Positions 41,446 through 52,679 of a stretch of 64,000 nucleotides of DNA are shown here, one piece after another. Made by a program: the position numbers and the translations under genes. The notes beneath the pieces were generated by a model. The model searched no databases. It saw nothing but the letters and a program-made list of their open reading frames with translations, and was not told the DNA's origin. Each line of letters begins with the position of its first letter. Position 1 is the first letter of the stretch. The DNA lies in NCBI GenBank assembly GCA_963780655.1, contig CAWACP010000006.1:62001-126000 (forward strand). Reading direction: 5' to 3'. The stretch comes from CAWACP01 sp963780655 (lineage in GTDB: Bacteria; Acidobacteriota; Terriglobia; Bryobacterales; Bryobacteraceae).

Positions 41446-43629
41446 TCAGAAGTGAAACCTGTACCTGACCTGACCATAGATCTGTCGCGGATTGACGAAG
41501 TGCGTGCCGCCGAACGTGTTGCTGGTATCCAGCAGATACCGGCTATCGCCGATGTTGACCGCGTTCACCGAAACGGACAGGCGCTCCCTGAAATCCTTGC
41601 CGACCGCCAGATCGAACGTGGAATGCGGCGGAAGGTGCGCCGGCCCATCGGCATTCAGGAAGCCCGATCCGAACTGGTAAGCCGGGGTGGCCCACAGCCG
41701 GCCGGGCAGGCTTAACGAGAGAACCGACGTCACGGTATTGCGCTGATCGTGGTCGAGCGTGAACCGGCCGGCGTCCGCGAATTCCAACAACCCGCCCGTG
41801 ATGGGCCCGATGCCCTGCGCGATCTGATTCGACCACGCAACGCGCAACTGAGCAGTATGAAACAGGCTTGGAGAGCGCACCGCGGTTTCAGTCCCGCTGA
41901 TGATGGCGCCAAGGTCAGTAAGTGGAACAAAAATACCCGAGTTGCCAATTACATCATGGTCCAGAAAGTTGCGCGCGCTGGTGTGGAAGTTATCAATGTC
42001 GAGTGACCAGCCGCCAAGCGGAATCGTGATCCCCACGTCGTGCTGAATGTCTCGTTCACCGGCCAGTGGAATGAAACCGTAACCCTGTGCGAGAGCGAAT
42101 TCGAGCGACGGCCCGGACAGGCTGTCGAGCGGAGGCGGCTGGTAATAGTAAGCATAATAGCCATGCAGAATCCAGTTGACCCGCGGGATGCGGATCGCCG
42201 CGCCGAGCCGCGGGTCGGCGGCGTTCTCAGTTACCAGACCCGCATAGTGTGTCAGCCGCATGCCCACGTCCAGAGTCAGCCATTTGGTCACGCGATACTG
42301 GTCTTCGAGAAACAGCGCCGTGGAACTCGCCCAATGCGTCTCCTGCTGTTGCAGCACCTGGTCGCCTGGATTGGCGCTCAGCCCGAACAGAGCGTTGTTC
42401 CGCTGTGCCCAGGTTTCGATTCCCACTCGGGCATTGTGCCGCCCTTTGTCGGCCTGCAGGACCGATCGCGCGCCGATATACTCCGATCGGCTGTTGTCGT
42501 CGAGCACGAACGGGGTATCCTGAGGTCCGCTGATGTAGTGGGCGCTGTTGAAGTGAAAATACGGCGACAACGTAAAGAGGACGCCATCGCCAAAGGCATG
42601 CGTCCAGCGAAACCCGGCCAGATCGTCCTGCTCGACGTCTGTGTCGCGAATACCGGCAGCCTGCTGATCCGGCGTGTTCGGTATCTGGTAATGGTCTTCC
42701 CGCAGCGACGCGATCCAGCGGAGCTGATCCTTTGCCGAAACATTGTAGAGCAAAGAGAGGAACCCGCCCGTGCCGCTTTCCTGATCGTGAATGACCTCGG
42801 ATACCGGCGTCGCCAGCCCCAGCTCCGACCGGTTTCCGTCCACGCTCGCATACCAGCCAAACCGCTCCGTATGGCCCCCAAGGCTCAGTTGATCGTCGGT
42901 GCTGTAGAAGTTACCTGCGGACAGCGTTAAGTCAGCTTCGTTGTCACGGTCGAACCCGGATGGAGTAACTACATTGAAGAATCCGTAAGTGCGATCGCCG
43001 TATTCACTGGAGTAACCGCCCCGCTGCACTTCCAGCTCATCAACGTTCTTCGGATTGATCAGGGCCGCGACATTCGCGGCGATGCTGGTGTTAATCACCG
43101 GAATGCCGTCGAAATACCAGTTCACCTGGTGGCCCCCGCGCATGTGAAGCATGTCGTGAACCATGTAAGCGCCGGGCGTGAAATCGGTGATCATTGCCAG
43201 GCTGTTAGTCAGATCGGCGCCGGGGGTGCGCTCGATCTCTTTCGAAGTTACAGACGTCCGGACGGTAGAGGTCTGCGTTTCGAGTCTGCTCGCCGCGCCG
43301 GATACTTCCACCGTTTGGCTGATCGGAGCGAGCGCGAGCTGCAGGTGCAGAACCGGCGATCGGCCTGAGGCGACGGTCACGTCCTGTTCGAAGGGCGCGA
43401 AGCCCTGAGCGGAAACGTCGATGCGATAGAGGCCTTCAGGAACGTTGTCCAGCTCGAACCCTCCGTTTGCATCCGATTCCAGGCTTCTGTTTTCAGGCCC
43501 GGTGAACGCGATTTTGGCGCCGGCAACGGGCCGATGCTGCGGGTCGTGAACAACGCCGCGGATGATTCCGGCGGGGGCCGCCGCAGCGACGGTAACGGAA
43601 ATAAAGAAGCAGACACTACGAACGAGCAC
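41446..43629 (-). CDS. TonB-dependent outer-membrane receptor with carboxypeptidase-regulatory domain
   Basis: 727 residues. A signal peptide is followed by a CarboxypepD_reg-like domain (IIRGVVHDPQHRPVAGAKIA, GGFELDNVPEGLYRIDV), a plug (MLHMRGGHQVNWYFDGIPVI, VDELEVQRGGYSSEYGDRTY) and a barrel ending QVRYRFHF with the C-terminal Phe. The start is GTG at 43629 with AGAGGAG eight bases upstream. The ligand is unknown. A Cys-rich exported protein is encoded 74 bases upstream on the same strand. Confidence 0.9.
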   Translation of the reverse strand: MLVRSVCFFISVTVAAAAPAGIIRGVVHDPQHRPVAGAKIAFTGPENRSLESDANGGFELDNVPEGLYRIDVSAQGFAPFEQDVTVASGRSPVLHLQLALAPISQTVEVSGAASRLETQTSTVRTSVTSKEIERTPGADLTNSLAMITDFTPGAYMVHDMLHMRGGHQVNWYFDGIPVINTSIAANVAALINPKNVDELEVQRGGYSSEYGDRTYGFFNVVTPSGFDRDNEADLTLSAGNFYSTDDQLSLGGHTERFGWYASVDGNRSELGLATPVSEVIHDQESGTGGFLSLLYNVSAKDQLRWIASLREDHYQIPNTPDQQAAGIRDTDVEQDDLAGFRWTHAFGDGVLFTLSPYFHFNSAHYISGPQDTPFVLDDNSRSEYIGARSVLQADKGRHNARVGIETWAQRNNALFGLSANPGDQVLQQQETHWASSTALFLEDQYRVTKWLTLDVGMRLTHYAGLVTENAADPRLGAAIRIPRVNWILHGYYAYYYQPPPLDSLSGPSLEFALAQGYGFIPLAGERDIQHDVGITIPLGGWSLDIDNFHTSARNFLDHDVIGNSGIFVPLTDLGAIISGTETAVRSPSLFHTAQLRVAWSNQIAQGIGPITGGLLEFADAGRFTLDHDQRNTVTSVLSLSLPGRLWATPAYQFGSGFLNADGPAHLPPHSTFDLAVGKDFRERLSVSVNAVNIGDSRYLLDTSNTFGGTHFVNPRQIYGQVRYRFHF

Positions 43630-43703
43630 AGCTGATACTCCTCTTCAACGGGGCGGCGTCTTGGATTGCGGCGGGTTCGCAACCCGCGTTGTTTAAAGGA
43701 AGC

Positions 43704-44093
43704 TCAGCAGGCGGGAGGAGGGCGTTCGAACAGGGCGAAATCCACGGCCGATGCGCCACGTTGGCAACTCGGCCGGCTGGAAGCAATCCTCGCCGGCAGC
43801 ATCGGGGTGGCGTCAATCCGCCGCGCAGCGAGCGTTTGCGGCACGCCGCTCGGCAGCGCGGGAGCCGTCGCGCAGCCTGACGGACAGGTCGAACCCGTAG
43901 TCCACCCCGGCCCTGAGCCGGCATGTGCGCTACGGCAGCAGCACTTGCCGGACCTCCGGCAGCACGGCATCGAACATTTCGTATCGTCATCGCGCGACGC
44001 CGCAACAACGCCTGCCAGCGACGGCGCGAGCATGGCGAGGGCTGCGAGAACAGCGAGGAAAGGTCGGCGGGCGGCGATAGCGAAGCGGCTCAT
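43704..44093 (-). CDS. Cys-rich secreted protein upstream of the TonB receptor
   Basis: 129 residues with a signal peptide (AIAARRPFLAVLAALAMLAP). The mature N-terminus is dense in cysteine: CSMPCCRRSGKCCCR and later CPSGC, then the chain is low in cysteine and ends ERPPPAC. Such clusters can bind metal or form disulfides. It precedes the receptor gene in the same direction, so the two may act on one ligand, possibly a metal such as copper. I do not recognise a named family. It might also be a fast-evolving leader gene. Confidence 0.55.
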   Translation of the reverse strand: MSRFAIAARRPFLAVLAALAMLAPSLAGVVAASRDDDTKCSMPCCRRSGKCCCRSAHAGSGPGWTTGSTCPSGCATAPALPSGVPQTLAARRIDATPMLPARIASSRPSCQRGASAVDFALFERPPPAC

Positions 44094-44184
44094 CTGCGGA
44101 ACAGGCCGGGTCCTGGCGCTCAGAATAGCACGCTGACGAGCGCTGTTCAGTCGGCTCGCTTACGCGCTCAAAGTAGTTCGTCTC

Positions 44185-44883
44185 TCAGCGTGAGCCTGTG
44201 GCCGCCACTTCCAGCGTCACCGTCACGTGAGCCTGTACCTCAATGCTGCCGGCTTCGACGGGCGTAGGGACGGCGCTCCTTTGCGCCGCCATGGCCATAA
44301 CCATCGGCCGCACGCCGCCCACGTCCTGCGACTCCGCTGACAGCACCCCCACGACGCGCAGTCCGAGCGCCGCCGCAATCGCTTCCGCGTTGGCGCGCGC
44401 CTTCGACGCCGCCTGCTTCACGGCTTCGGCCCGCACCGCCTGCGGGTCCCTCAGCTCGAATTCGATTCCGTTGATGTTGTTTGCGCCGGTCTTCGTCACC
44501 GCGTCGATCGCCTTTCCGATTGCTGCCAGATCGGTGATGCGCACCTGCACCGTGTTGTTCGCCGTGTACCCGGTGATGATCGGCGACTCTCCCTGGATGT
44601 ATTTGTAAGCGGGGTTCAACGAGTAATTGACCGTGTGAATGTCGGCCGTTTGCCCCAGCAGTTTCCGCAATACCGTGATGACCGCGTTCGACCTTTCTGC
44701 ATTCTGCGCGCCGGCGGCCTCCGCGGATTGCGCCTCCGCCACCACTCCGATGTTGATGCGCGCCTGATCCGGCCGCGCGCTGATGGTAGCGTCTCCTGTG
44801 GCTCGGACGATGGGACGATGAGGCACCGAAGTGTCCTGCCCGAGGCAGACGATCGCAACGAGACTACCGATCAGGAATCTCAT
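44185..44883 (-). CDS. SIMPL-domain (DUF541) protein
   Basis: 232 residues with an N-terminal hydrophobic export signal (MRFLIGSLVAIVCLGQ). The SIMPL domain is recognised by IVRATGDATISARPDQARIN, the helix around AERSNAVITVLRKLLG, NYSLNPAYKYIQGESPIITG and AVKQAASKARANAEAIAAAL. Such proteins are periplasmic or surface proteins of unclear function, some linked to oxidative stress. It ends 91 bases from the Cys-rich gene start; that gap holds nothing recognisable. Confidence 0.88.
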   Translation of the reverse strand: MRFLIGSLVAIVCLGQDTSVPHRPIVRATGDATISARPDQARINIGVVAEAQSAEAAGAQNAERSNAVITVLRKLLGQTADIHTVNYSLNPAYKYIQGESPIITGYTANNTVQVRITDLAAIGKAIDAVTKTGANNINGIEFELRDPQAVRAEAVKQAASKARANAEAIAAALGLRVVGVLSAESQDVGGVRPMVMAMAAQRSAVPTPVEAGSIEVQAHVTVTLEVAATGSR

Positions 44884-44902
44884 GATTCCAGCGTAGAGGA
44901 CC

Positions 44903-45706
44903 TCAGTGAGCGCGAGGGAACAGATACTCGAGCACCATGGGCAGGCGAGTGGCCCACGCCTGTTCGTTATGCCCGGCGCCCTCGTCCTCGTAATACTTCA
45001 GGTTCACTCCTTCGCGCCACCCCTTTGCCAGGAACCCATCGCGCAACCGCCGCGCGTCCTCCACAACCTGAGCCGCTGAATTGCCCTCGGCTGTACCGGT
45101 GTCGAGCCAGATGCATGGCCGCACACGCGACTCGAACTGCTCCACCATGCCCAGAATGGCCCGTGCGTCCCACCAGACTGATGGCGACATGATGGCCAGC
45201 TTCCCAAACACGCGCGGATATTCGAATCCGGCCATCAGCGAAACCAGACCGCCCAGCGAGGAACCCCCCACCGCCGTCTGTCCCGCCGGCTTGCGCGTCC
45301 TGTACTCGCGATCGATGAACGGCTTGATCTCGCGCGCCATCATCTGCGCGTAACGAGCCGCTTTCCCGCCCTTGCGCGTGCGCTGGTCGCGAGTGGGCGT
45401 GTATTCGGAAACCCGCCGGACGCCGGTGTTGTAGATGCCCACGATAATCGGCGGATCGATAACGCCCGCTTCGGTCATCTCGTCCGCGATGATGTCAGCG
45501 CGCCAGTCCTGACCGCCGAAGGCCGTCGTTGGATCGAACAGATTCTGGCCGTCCTGCAGATAAACGACCGGGTACCGGGCATCGCTCTGGTCATACCCGG
45601 GCGGAACGTAGACAATCAGGTCCCGGCTGGTGGAAAGGAATCGGGAAGCGAAGCGGGCATGAAACCGGATTCTGCCCTCGTCGTGCGCGCGGCGGCCTGT
45701 AATCAT
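44903..45706 (-). CDS. Putative esterase (esterase D/Fes-like alpha/beta hydrolase)
   Basis: 267 residues of the putative-esterase family. The nucleophile Ser is in GGSSLGGLVSLMAG, the oxyanion region in YPVVYLQDGQNLFD, and the catalytic His likely in DEGAGHNEQAW. Relatives hydrolyse S-formylglutathione, siderophore esters or feruloyl esters. There is no clear signal peptide. The start at 45706 lacks a ribosome site, so the N-terminus is uncertain. It follows the CoA-transferase after 54 bases on the same strand but has no obvious place in that pathway. Confidence 0.85.
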   Translation of the reverse strand: MITGRRAHDEGRIRFHARFASRFLSTSRDLIVYVPPGYDQSDARYPVVYLQDGQNLFDPTTAFGGQDWRADIIADEMTEAGVIDPPIIVGIYNTGVRRVSEYTPTRDQRTRKGGKAARYAQMMAREIKPFIDREYRTRKPAGQTAVGGSSLGGLVSLMAGFEYPRVFGKLAIMSPSVWWDARAILGMVEQFESRVRPCIWLDTGTAEGNSAAQVVEDARRLRDGFLAKGWREGVNLKYYEDEGAGHNEQAWATRLPMVLEYLFPRAH

Positions 45707-45760
45707 TGAGAGGAGACAAAGGCCTATTGTAGCGGGGCGTGCCGCGCCGGGCCGCGCCGT

Positions 45761-47278
45761 CTATTGGGTGAAGGCCCGCTCCCAGTTCACGCCGTGCATG
45801 CTGCCGGTCTTCAGATAGTGCGCGTGCATGGCGAACGCGGCATTGGGAGCGAAGGCCACGCGTCCCCGGTCGGCGTGCGCCATGTACTCGCGCAGCTCAT
45901 CGCGGTAGTCCGGATGCGCGCAGTTCTCGACGATCAGCCGGGAACGCTCCCGCGGGTCCTTTCCGCGCAGATCGGCAATTCCGTATTCGGTGATGATGAC
46001 CTTCACCGAATGTTCGTTCTGATCGACGTGGGCCACCTGCGGAACTATCGTGCTGATCTTCCCGCCCTTTGCCGTGGAGGGACAGGTGAACAGCGACACA
46101 TAGGCGTTGCGGGTGAAATCGCCCGATCCGCCGATGCCGTTCATGAGCTGTGTGCCCATCACGTGGGTGCTGTTCACGTTACCAGCGAAGTCAGCTTCGA
46201 TGGCCGTATTGATGGAGATCAGGCCAAGCCGGCGGATCACCTCCGGGTTATTGCTCAGCTCCTGCGGCCGCATCACCAGATGACGCCCGAACCAGCCGGC
46301 GTTGGCGTAGACTTCCTTCATCGCCGGAGTCGACAGCGTGAGCGAACAGGTGCTGGCGAACGTCACCCGCTCTTTCTTCATCAGCCCCACTACGGAATCC
46401 TGCAGCACCTCCGTGTACATCTCGAAGGCAGGGATGTCCGGATGGCTGCCGAGCGCTCCGAGGACAGCGTTGGCGATATTGCCGACGCCCGATTGCACGG
46501 GCAGGAACTCCGGCGGAATCCGGCCGGCCTGCAGCTCGCCCGCAAGAAACTCCGCCACATGTTCGCCGATCCTGTTGGTAACGTCATCCGCGGGGGCAAA
46601 CTCTCTGACCCGGTCATCGAGGCTGGTCTCCACTACGCCAACGATCTTCGCCGGATCGATCTTGATCGTGGGCCGCCCGATCCGGTCCGAAGGCCTGTAG
46701 ATGGGAATCTCGCGACGGTAAGGAGGATCGGCCGGCTCGTAGATGTCGTGCATGCCGTAGAGCGTCGCCGGCGCGTGATAGGTATTCAGCTCGATGATGA
46801 CCTTGTCCGCAATGCGCGCGTAGGTGGGCGAGGCGCCAACGGCTCCGGTGAGCACCACCTCTCCGTCCGGCGTTACCTCGCCGGCTTCGATCACGGCCCA
46901 GTCCAACTTGCCGACAAAGCCATAGCGGACCGCCTGCGGCAGCATGGACAGGTGCACGTCGAAGAAGCGCGTCTCACCGCTGTTGATCAGCTTGCGCAGC
47001 GTCGGATCGGCCTGATACGGCGTGCGAAAAGAAATCGCTCTTGCCCGGGCAAGCGCGCCGTCGAGCATGTCGCTGGTGGAAGCGCCGGTGAGGACGCCAA
47101 TCTGGAACGGCCGTCCCGCTTTGTGTTCCGCTTCGGCAATCGCCGCGAGCGCCGTCGGAACCGCTTTGGGCGTTCCCGCGGCCGTGAAGCCGCTGAAGCT
47201 CACGGTTTGTCCGTGTTTAATCAGCGCTGCCCCCTCTTCAGCGGTCAGTTGCGTAAGTGCCTGTGTGGCTGAAACCAT
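45761..47278 (-). CDS. Acetyl-CoA hydrolase/CoA-transferase family (succinyl-CoA:carboxylate CoA-transferase)
   Basis: 505 residues of the Cat1/Ach1-like CoA-transferase family. The catalytic Glu lies in FEMYTEVLQDSVVGLM, with supporting blocks QSGVGNIANAVLGAL, SINTAIEADFAGNVNSTHVM and GIGGSGDFTRNAYVS. Members move CoA from succinyl-CoA to acetate or propionate. Its place directly after meaB and the mutase genes suggests release of propionate (or acetate) with regeneration of succinate in the methylmalonyl-CoA pathway. Six bases separate it from meaB. Confidence 0.9.
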   Translation of the reverse strand: MVSATQALTQLTAEEGAALIKHGQTVSFSGFTAAGTPKAVPTALAAIAEAEHKAGRPFQIGVLTGASTSDMLDGALARARAISFRTPYQADPTLRKLINSGETRFFDVHLSMLPQAVRYGFVGKLDWAVIEAGEVTPDGEVVLTGAVGASPTYARIADKVIIELNTYHAPATLYGMHDIYEPADPPYRREIPIYRPSDRIGRPTIKIDPAKIVGVVETSLDDRVREFAPADDVTNRIGEHVAEFLAGELQAGRIPPEFLPVQSGVGNIANAVLGALGSHPDIPAFEMYTEVLQDSVVGLMKKERVTFASTCSLTLSTPAMKEVYANAGWFGRHLVMRPQELSNNPEVIRRLGLISINTAIEADFAGNVNSTHVMGTQLMNGIGGSGDFTRNAYVSLFTCPSTAKGGKISTIVPQVAHVDQNEHSVKVIITEYGIADLRGKDPRERSRLIVENCAHPDYRDELREYMAHADRGRVAFAPNAAFAMHAHYLKTGSMHGVNWERAFTQ

Positions 47279-47284
47279 CCTCGT

Positions 47285-48313
47285 TTATTCCGCTCCGTTG
47301 AAATAGCGCAGCAAGCCGCGGGCCGCTCGGTAAGGGCTGACCCGGCCCTCCAGCACGTCGCGTTCGCAACCAGGCAAGTCGCCCTTCACTCGCTCGTCCG
47401 CGAAGAACTGGTCGCGCAATCCGCTTTCGATGGCCTCGTACATCGCTCGTCGCGCCTGCCCGCGCCGGTTCTTCTCGTACCAGCCGCTGGCAAGCGTCTG
47501 CGCATGATGTTCGAGAACCATCTTCCAGATTGCGGCGATGCCCTCGCCAGTCCGTGAGGAACAGGTCACGGCGCGAGCACTCCAGCCGCTCGCGTGAGGA
47601 GGAAACAGCTTCAGGGCGCTCTCATACAGGCGGCGCGCTGCTTCCGAGGGAACCCGATTGTCGCCATCGCTCTTGTTGATGGCGATCAGGTCCGTCATTT
47701 CCATGATGCCCCGCTTCATTCCTTGCAATTCATCGCCCGCACCAGCGATCATCAGCAGCAGGAAGAAATCGCTCATGGCCGCGACGGCCGTCTCGGACTG
47801 GCCAACCCCGACTGTCTCAATCAATACATTGCGATAGCCAGCCGCTTCGCACAGCATGATCGCTTCGCGCGTCTTCCGCGCCACGCCGCCCAGCGATCCA
47901 CTCGACGGAGATGGGCGAATAAATGCGTGGGGATCCACGCCGAGGCGCGTCATTCGGGTCTTGTCACCCAGGATGCTGCCCCCGCTGACGGGGCTGCTGG
48001 GATCGACGGCGAGCACTGCCACCTTTTCGCCACGGTCACGGGTGATATGGCTCCCCAGCGCCTCGATGAACGTACTCTTTCCTACACCAGGGATGCCGGT
48101 GATACCCAGCCTGATCGTGCCGTTGGTCAGCGGCAGGCATGCTTCGAGGATCTGCTGTGCCGGCTCCTGATGCGCGGGGACGGAGCTCTCGACGAGAGTG
48201 ATGCCGCGGGCCAGCATGGCGCGATCGCCCGCAAGGATACCGTCAGTAATCTGACGGGGGCTGACCGCCAGCCTGCGCCGCTGCTGGAAACGGCGCACCT
48301 GTTCTTCGTTCAT
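47285..48313 (-). CDS. meaB: Methylmalonyl-CoA mutase chaperone GTPase MeaB
   Basis: 342 residues of the MeaB/ArgK G3E GTPase family. The Walker A motif is GITGIPGVGKSTFIEALG, with VLAVDPSSPVSGGSILGDKT, FIRPSPSSGSLGGVARKTRE and the base motif NKSD. MeaB loads and protects adenosylcobalamin in methylmalonyl-CoA mutase. It sits 115 bases downstream of the large mutase subunit, separated by a palindromic repeat, and leads into the CoA-transferase gene. Confidence 0.95.
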   Translation of the reverse strand: MNEEQVRRFQQRRRLAVSPRQITDGILAGDRAMLARGITLVESSVPAHQEPAQQILEACLPLTNGTIRLGITGIPGVGKSTFIEALGSHITRDRGEKVAVLAVDPSSPVSGGSILGDKTRMTRLGVDPHAFIRPSPSSGSLGGVARKTREAIMLCEAAGYRNVLIETVGVGQSETAVAAMSDFFLLLMIAGAGDELQGMKRGIMEMTDLIAINKSDGDNRVPSEAARRLYESALKLFPPHASGWSARAVTCSSRTGEGIAAIWKMVLEHHAQTLASGWYEKNRRGQARRAMYEAIESGLRDQFFADERVKGDLPGCERDVLEGRVSPYRAARGLLRYFNGAE

Positions 48314-48333
48314 TGTCTGATTTTGAGTCTACT

Positions 48334-48427
48334 GTGGCGCACGCTTTAGCGTGCTGCTGTGGGCTTCAGCCCACGGTCCGATCAGCGCGAGCTGAAGCTC
48401 GCACCAGCACGCTGAAGCGTGCGCCAC
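48334..48427. repeat. Palindromic repeat element, family B (four hairpins)
   Basis: A 94-base element with 12-base terminal inverted repeats GTGGCGCACGCT (48334-48345) and its complement (48416-48427). It holds four successive hairpins, for example GCACGCTTTAGCGTGC, GTGGGCTTCAGCCCAC and GCGAGCTGAAGCTCGC. It abuts the mutase stop codon and lies before meaB. A degenerate part-copy is at 57076-57115. It may affect message stability or termination within the operon. Confidence 0.8.
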
Positions 48428-50500
<2,073 letters not shown>

Positions 50501-50511
50501 TGTTTTTTCCA

Positions 50512-50543
50512 GTACCGCTTGCTTACGCGCGCGGCTCAGAAAC
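50512..50543. repeat. Short repeat related to family A
   Basis: Between the two mutase genes, ACCGCTTGCTTACGCG followed by CGCGGCTCAGAAACC resembles the left half of the elements at 39931 and 55201. It lacks a clear matching right arm, so it may be a truncated or variant copy. Confidence 0.45.
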
Positions 50544-52181
50544 CTACATCCCCAACTTGTGCTGCAGCGCCGACAACGACTCGATCGCATTGCTGCGAAT
50601 ATGCACGAACTCGGCGACGCCTGCCTGCTTCAATTCCTCCAGCGTATCCTTCGGATACCCGGCGACGATCACCGGCGCTTTGACTCGCGCGCACACTTCC
50701 GCGGCCAGGGCCGTATACTCGGGATCGCTGCTGCACAAAACCACGAAGTCCGGCTTCCCGGCCTCTATCGCCGCAATCGCCGCGTCGACGGTTTCGAACG
50801 CCGGCGGGTCCACAATGCCGAACCCTCCGCACTGGAAGAAATCGGTGACGAACTCGGCCCGGGCGCGGCGCATCTTCGCATCGCCGTAGCGCAGCAGGAA
50901 CGCCATGGGCGTGCGCCCGGACTTCTTCTCGAACTTTTCGGTCCGCAGACGCACGGCCTCGAAATCCTTCGGACCGCGTGAATGCGCCGACGGCGAAGTG
51001 ATGAGCTCCAGCACGCGCTCCCCCGGGTTGGCATGAACGTTGACGCCCGTGAACTGCCGGCGCCGCTGCGCGATGGCCGCTTTTCGCGCCTCGCGCGCCG
51101 GACCGACGAACTTGTCCACCATGCCCGAGCCGATGGCCTTGTTGTATCCGCCGGCAGCCTCAATCTGCTGGAACAGATCCCATGCCTCGCGCGCCATCGT
51201 GTCGGTAAGCGACTCGATGTACCAGGAGCCCGAAGCCGGATCGCTCAGCTCGTCGAAGTGCGCCTCCTCCCGGAGGATGAGCTGCGTGTTGACGGCAATG
51301 CGGCGCGCGAACTCGTCGGGCCTCGCAAAAGCCGAGTTGAACGGCGTAACCGTAAGCAGCTCGGCGCCGCCAATCACCGCCGCCATCGCTTCGGTAGTGG
51401 CCCGCAGCATGTTCACGTAAGGATCGTAGACGGTTTTGTTCCACTCCGAGGTCTGCGCGTAGATGTGGACCTCGGGCCGCGTGGACGGCTCATACGCCTT
51501 CACAATCCGCGGCCATAAAAGCCGCGCGGCGCGGAGCTTCGCGATTTCGAAGAAGTAGTTTGAACCAAGCGTAAACAGGAACGCCATCTGGTCGGACACC
51601 GGACCCAGATCGTCCAGATACTCGGACCCCTGCGCCAGGGCCAGCGCCAGCTCCTGCGTGGCCGTGGCCTCCACTTCGCAGAAACGGCCCGCGTTGATGA
51701 CGAACGGAAGGAAATCGGGAGCAATGCTCACGGCCTCGCGCACCGGACCGCAATTGAACGATCCCTTCAGCTTTCCCGCAAAGTGCCGGATCACGCGCAG
51801 CAGTGACGCCGCCTTGCCGCCGGTGCGAATGTGCACTTCCACTTTGTCGAGCGGAACATGCTCAAGCATGGCTTCAAGCGTTTCCTCGTCGTCGGTGTGC
51901 AGCTCGATCGCCTCCGCGCCGCGCCCGATCGCTTCCAGCGCCTCGCCCGCGTCATCCACTGCAACGCAGATTTTCCAGCGCTGCGGGAACCCGGCGAGCG
52001 GCGGCAATCCTGGTGAATCCTCCAGACGGTAAAACGGCTTCACCGTGAAACCGTCCTCGCTCTTCCAGAGGAGCGACTTCGGATCTTTGCCCTTCAGGTC
52101 TTTCAGAATGGCGGCCTGCCACTCCCCCGTGGACACGGGCGGGAATTCGGCGAACAGCGGCTCTGGCTGCGCGGCGTTCAT
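50544..52181 (-). CDS. mutA: Methylmalonyl-CoA mutase, small subunit
   Basis: 545 residues of the same fold as the large subunit (EYLDDLGPVSDQMAFLFTLG, RPDEFARRIAVNTQLILREE, FDELSDPASGSWYIESLTDT). The cobalamin domain is degenerate: where the large subunit has DGHDRG this one has LRYGDAKMRRARAEFV, so it should not bind B12. It pairs with the large subunit as a structural partner, as in heterodimeric mutases. The start overlaps the epimerase stop by four bases, indicating coupling. Confidence 0.93.
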   Translation of the reverse strand: MNAAQPEPLFAEFPPVSTGEWQAAILKDLKGKDPKSLLWKSEDGFTVKPFYRLEDSPGLPPLAGFPQRWKICVAVDDAGEALEAIGRGAEAIELHTDDEETLEAMLEHVPLDKVEVHIRTGGKAASLLRVIRHFAGKLKGSFNCGPVREAVSIAPDFLPFVINAGRFCEVEATATQELALALAQGSEYLDDLGPVSDQMAFLFTLGSNYFFEIAKLRAARLLWPRIVKAYEPSTRPEVHIYAQTSEWNKTVYDPYVNMLRATTEAMAAVIGGAELLTVTPFNSAFARPDEFARRIAVNTQLILREEAHFDELSDPASGSWYIESLTDTMAREAWDLFQQIEAAGGYNKAIGSGMVDKFVGPAREARKAAIAQRRRQFTGVNVHANPGERVLELITSPSAHSRGPKDFEAVRLRTEKFEKKSGRTPMAFLLRYGDAKMRRARAEFVTDFFQCGGFGIVDPPAFETVDAAIAAIEAGKPDFVVLCSSDPEYTALAAEVCARVKAPVIVAGYPKDTLEELKQAGVAEFVHIRSNAIESLSALQHKLGM

Positions 52182-52660
52182 TTGTGCGGGTCCTCCACTA
52201 CCTCGATCAGGAAACCGAACGACTTCGGATGAACGAAGAACACCGTCGTTCCGCGCGAGCCCGGACGCGGCGCCTTATCAATGATGTTTATCCCATTCGC
52301 CTTCATCCGATCGAACGCCTGCTGGATATCGGTCACGCGAAAGGCAACATGCGCGAATCCACCGCGCCCGCCGTTCCGTTCGATCAGCTTAGTTACCGGC
52401 GACTCGGGCGTCATCGGTTCCAGCAACTGAATCAGATTGGGGCCATCGCCGATCTGCAGCAGCACCTCGCGAACCTGATCGCCGCCGTACACCTCTTCGC
52501 GATGGATTTCCCGGAACCCGAGCATCTTATAAGAGTTCACCTGGCCTTCCAGTTCGCCGGTCTTTACCGCGATCGCGACATGATCGACGAACAGAAATCC
52601 CGGCACGCCGGCCACTGCGGCGTCCTGAATGTCGTTTTGCGCTTCTACTGTCATTTCCAT
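52178..52660 (-). CDS. mce: Methylmalonyl-CoA epimerase
   Basis: 160 residues of the vicinal oxygen chelate superfamily. Metal-binding His and Glu are visible in FVDHVAIAV, HVAFRV and FLIEVVE, with the family blocks IQLLEPMTPESPVTKLIERN and KAPRPGSRGTTVFFVHPKSF. The enzyme interconverts (2R)- and (2S)-methylmalonyl-CoA, linking the carboxylation step to the mutase. ATG at 52660 or 52654 can be the start. It lies between the biotin carrier gene and the mutase genes. Confidence 0.93.
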   Translation of the reverse strand: MEMTVEAQNDIQDAAVAGVPGFLFVDHVAIAVKTGELEGQVNSYKMLGFREIHREEVYGGDQVREVLLQIGDGPNLIQLLEPMTPESPVTKLIERNGGRGGFAHVAFRVTDIQQAFDRMKANGINIIDKAPRPGSRGTTVFFVHPKSFGFLIEVVEDPHK

Positions 52661-52679
52661 CCCTGATCTGCTGGCAGGA

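Noticed and set aside
45764..47272. 502-codon open frame antisense to the CoA-transferase gene
   Set aside because: It mirrors the CoA-transferase frame almost end to end, has an Arg/His/Gly-rich product with no motif, and is an effect of high GC and codon bias.
48334..48427. Possible CRISPR repeats
   Set aside because: The repeats are contiguous hairpins of different sequence without spacers; no cas genes are in the window.
50501..50590. Upstream extension of the large mutase subunit
   Set aside because: The longer frame has no family similarity and runs through a repeat and into the neighbouring small-subunit gene.
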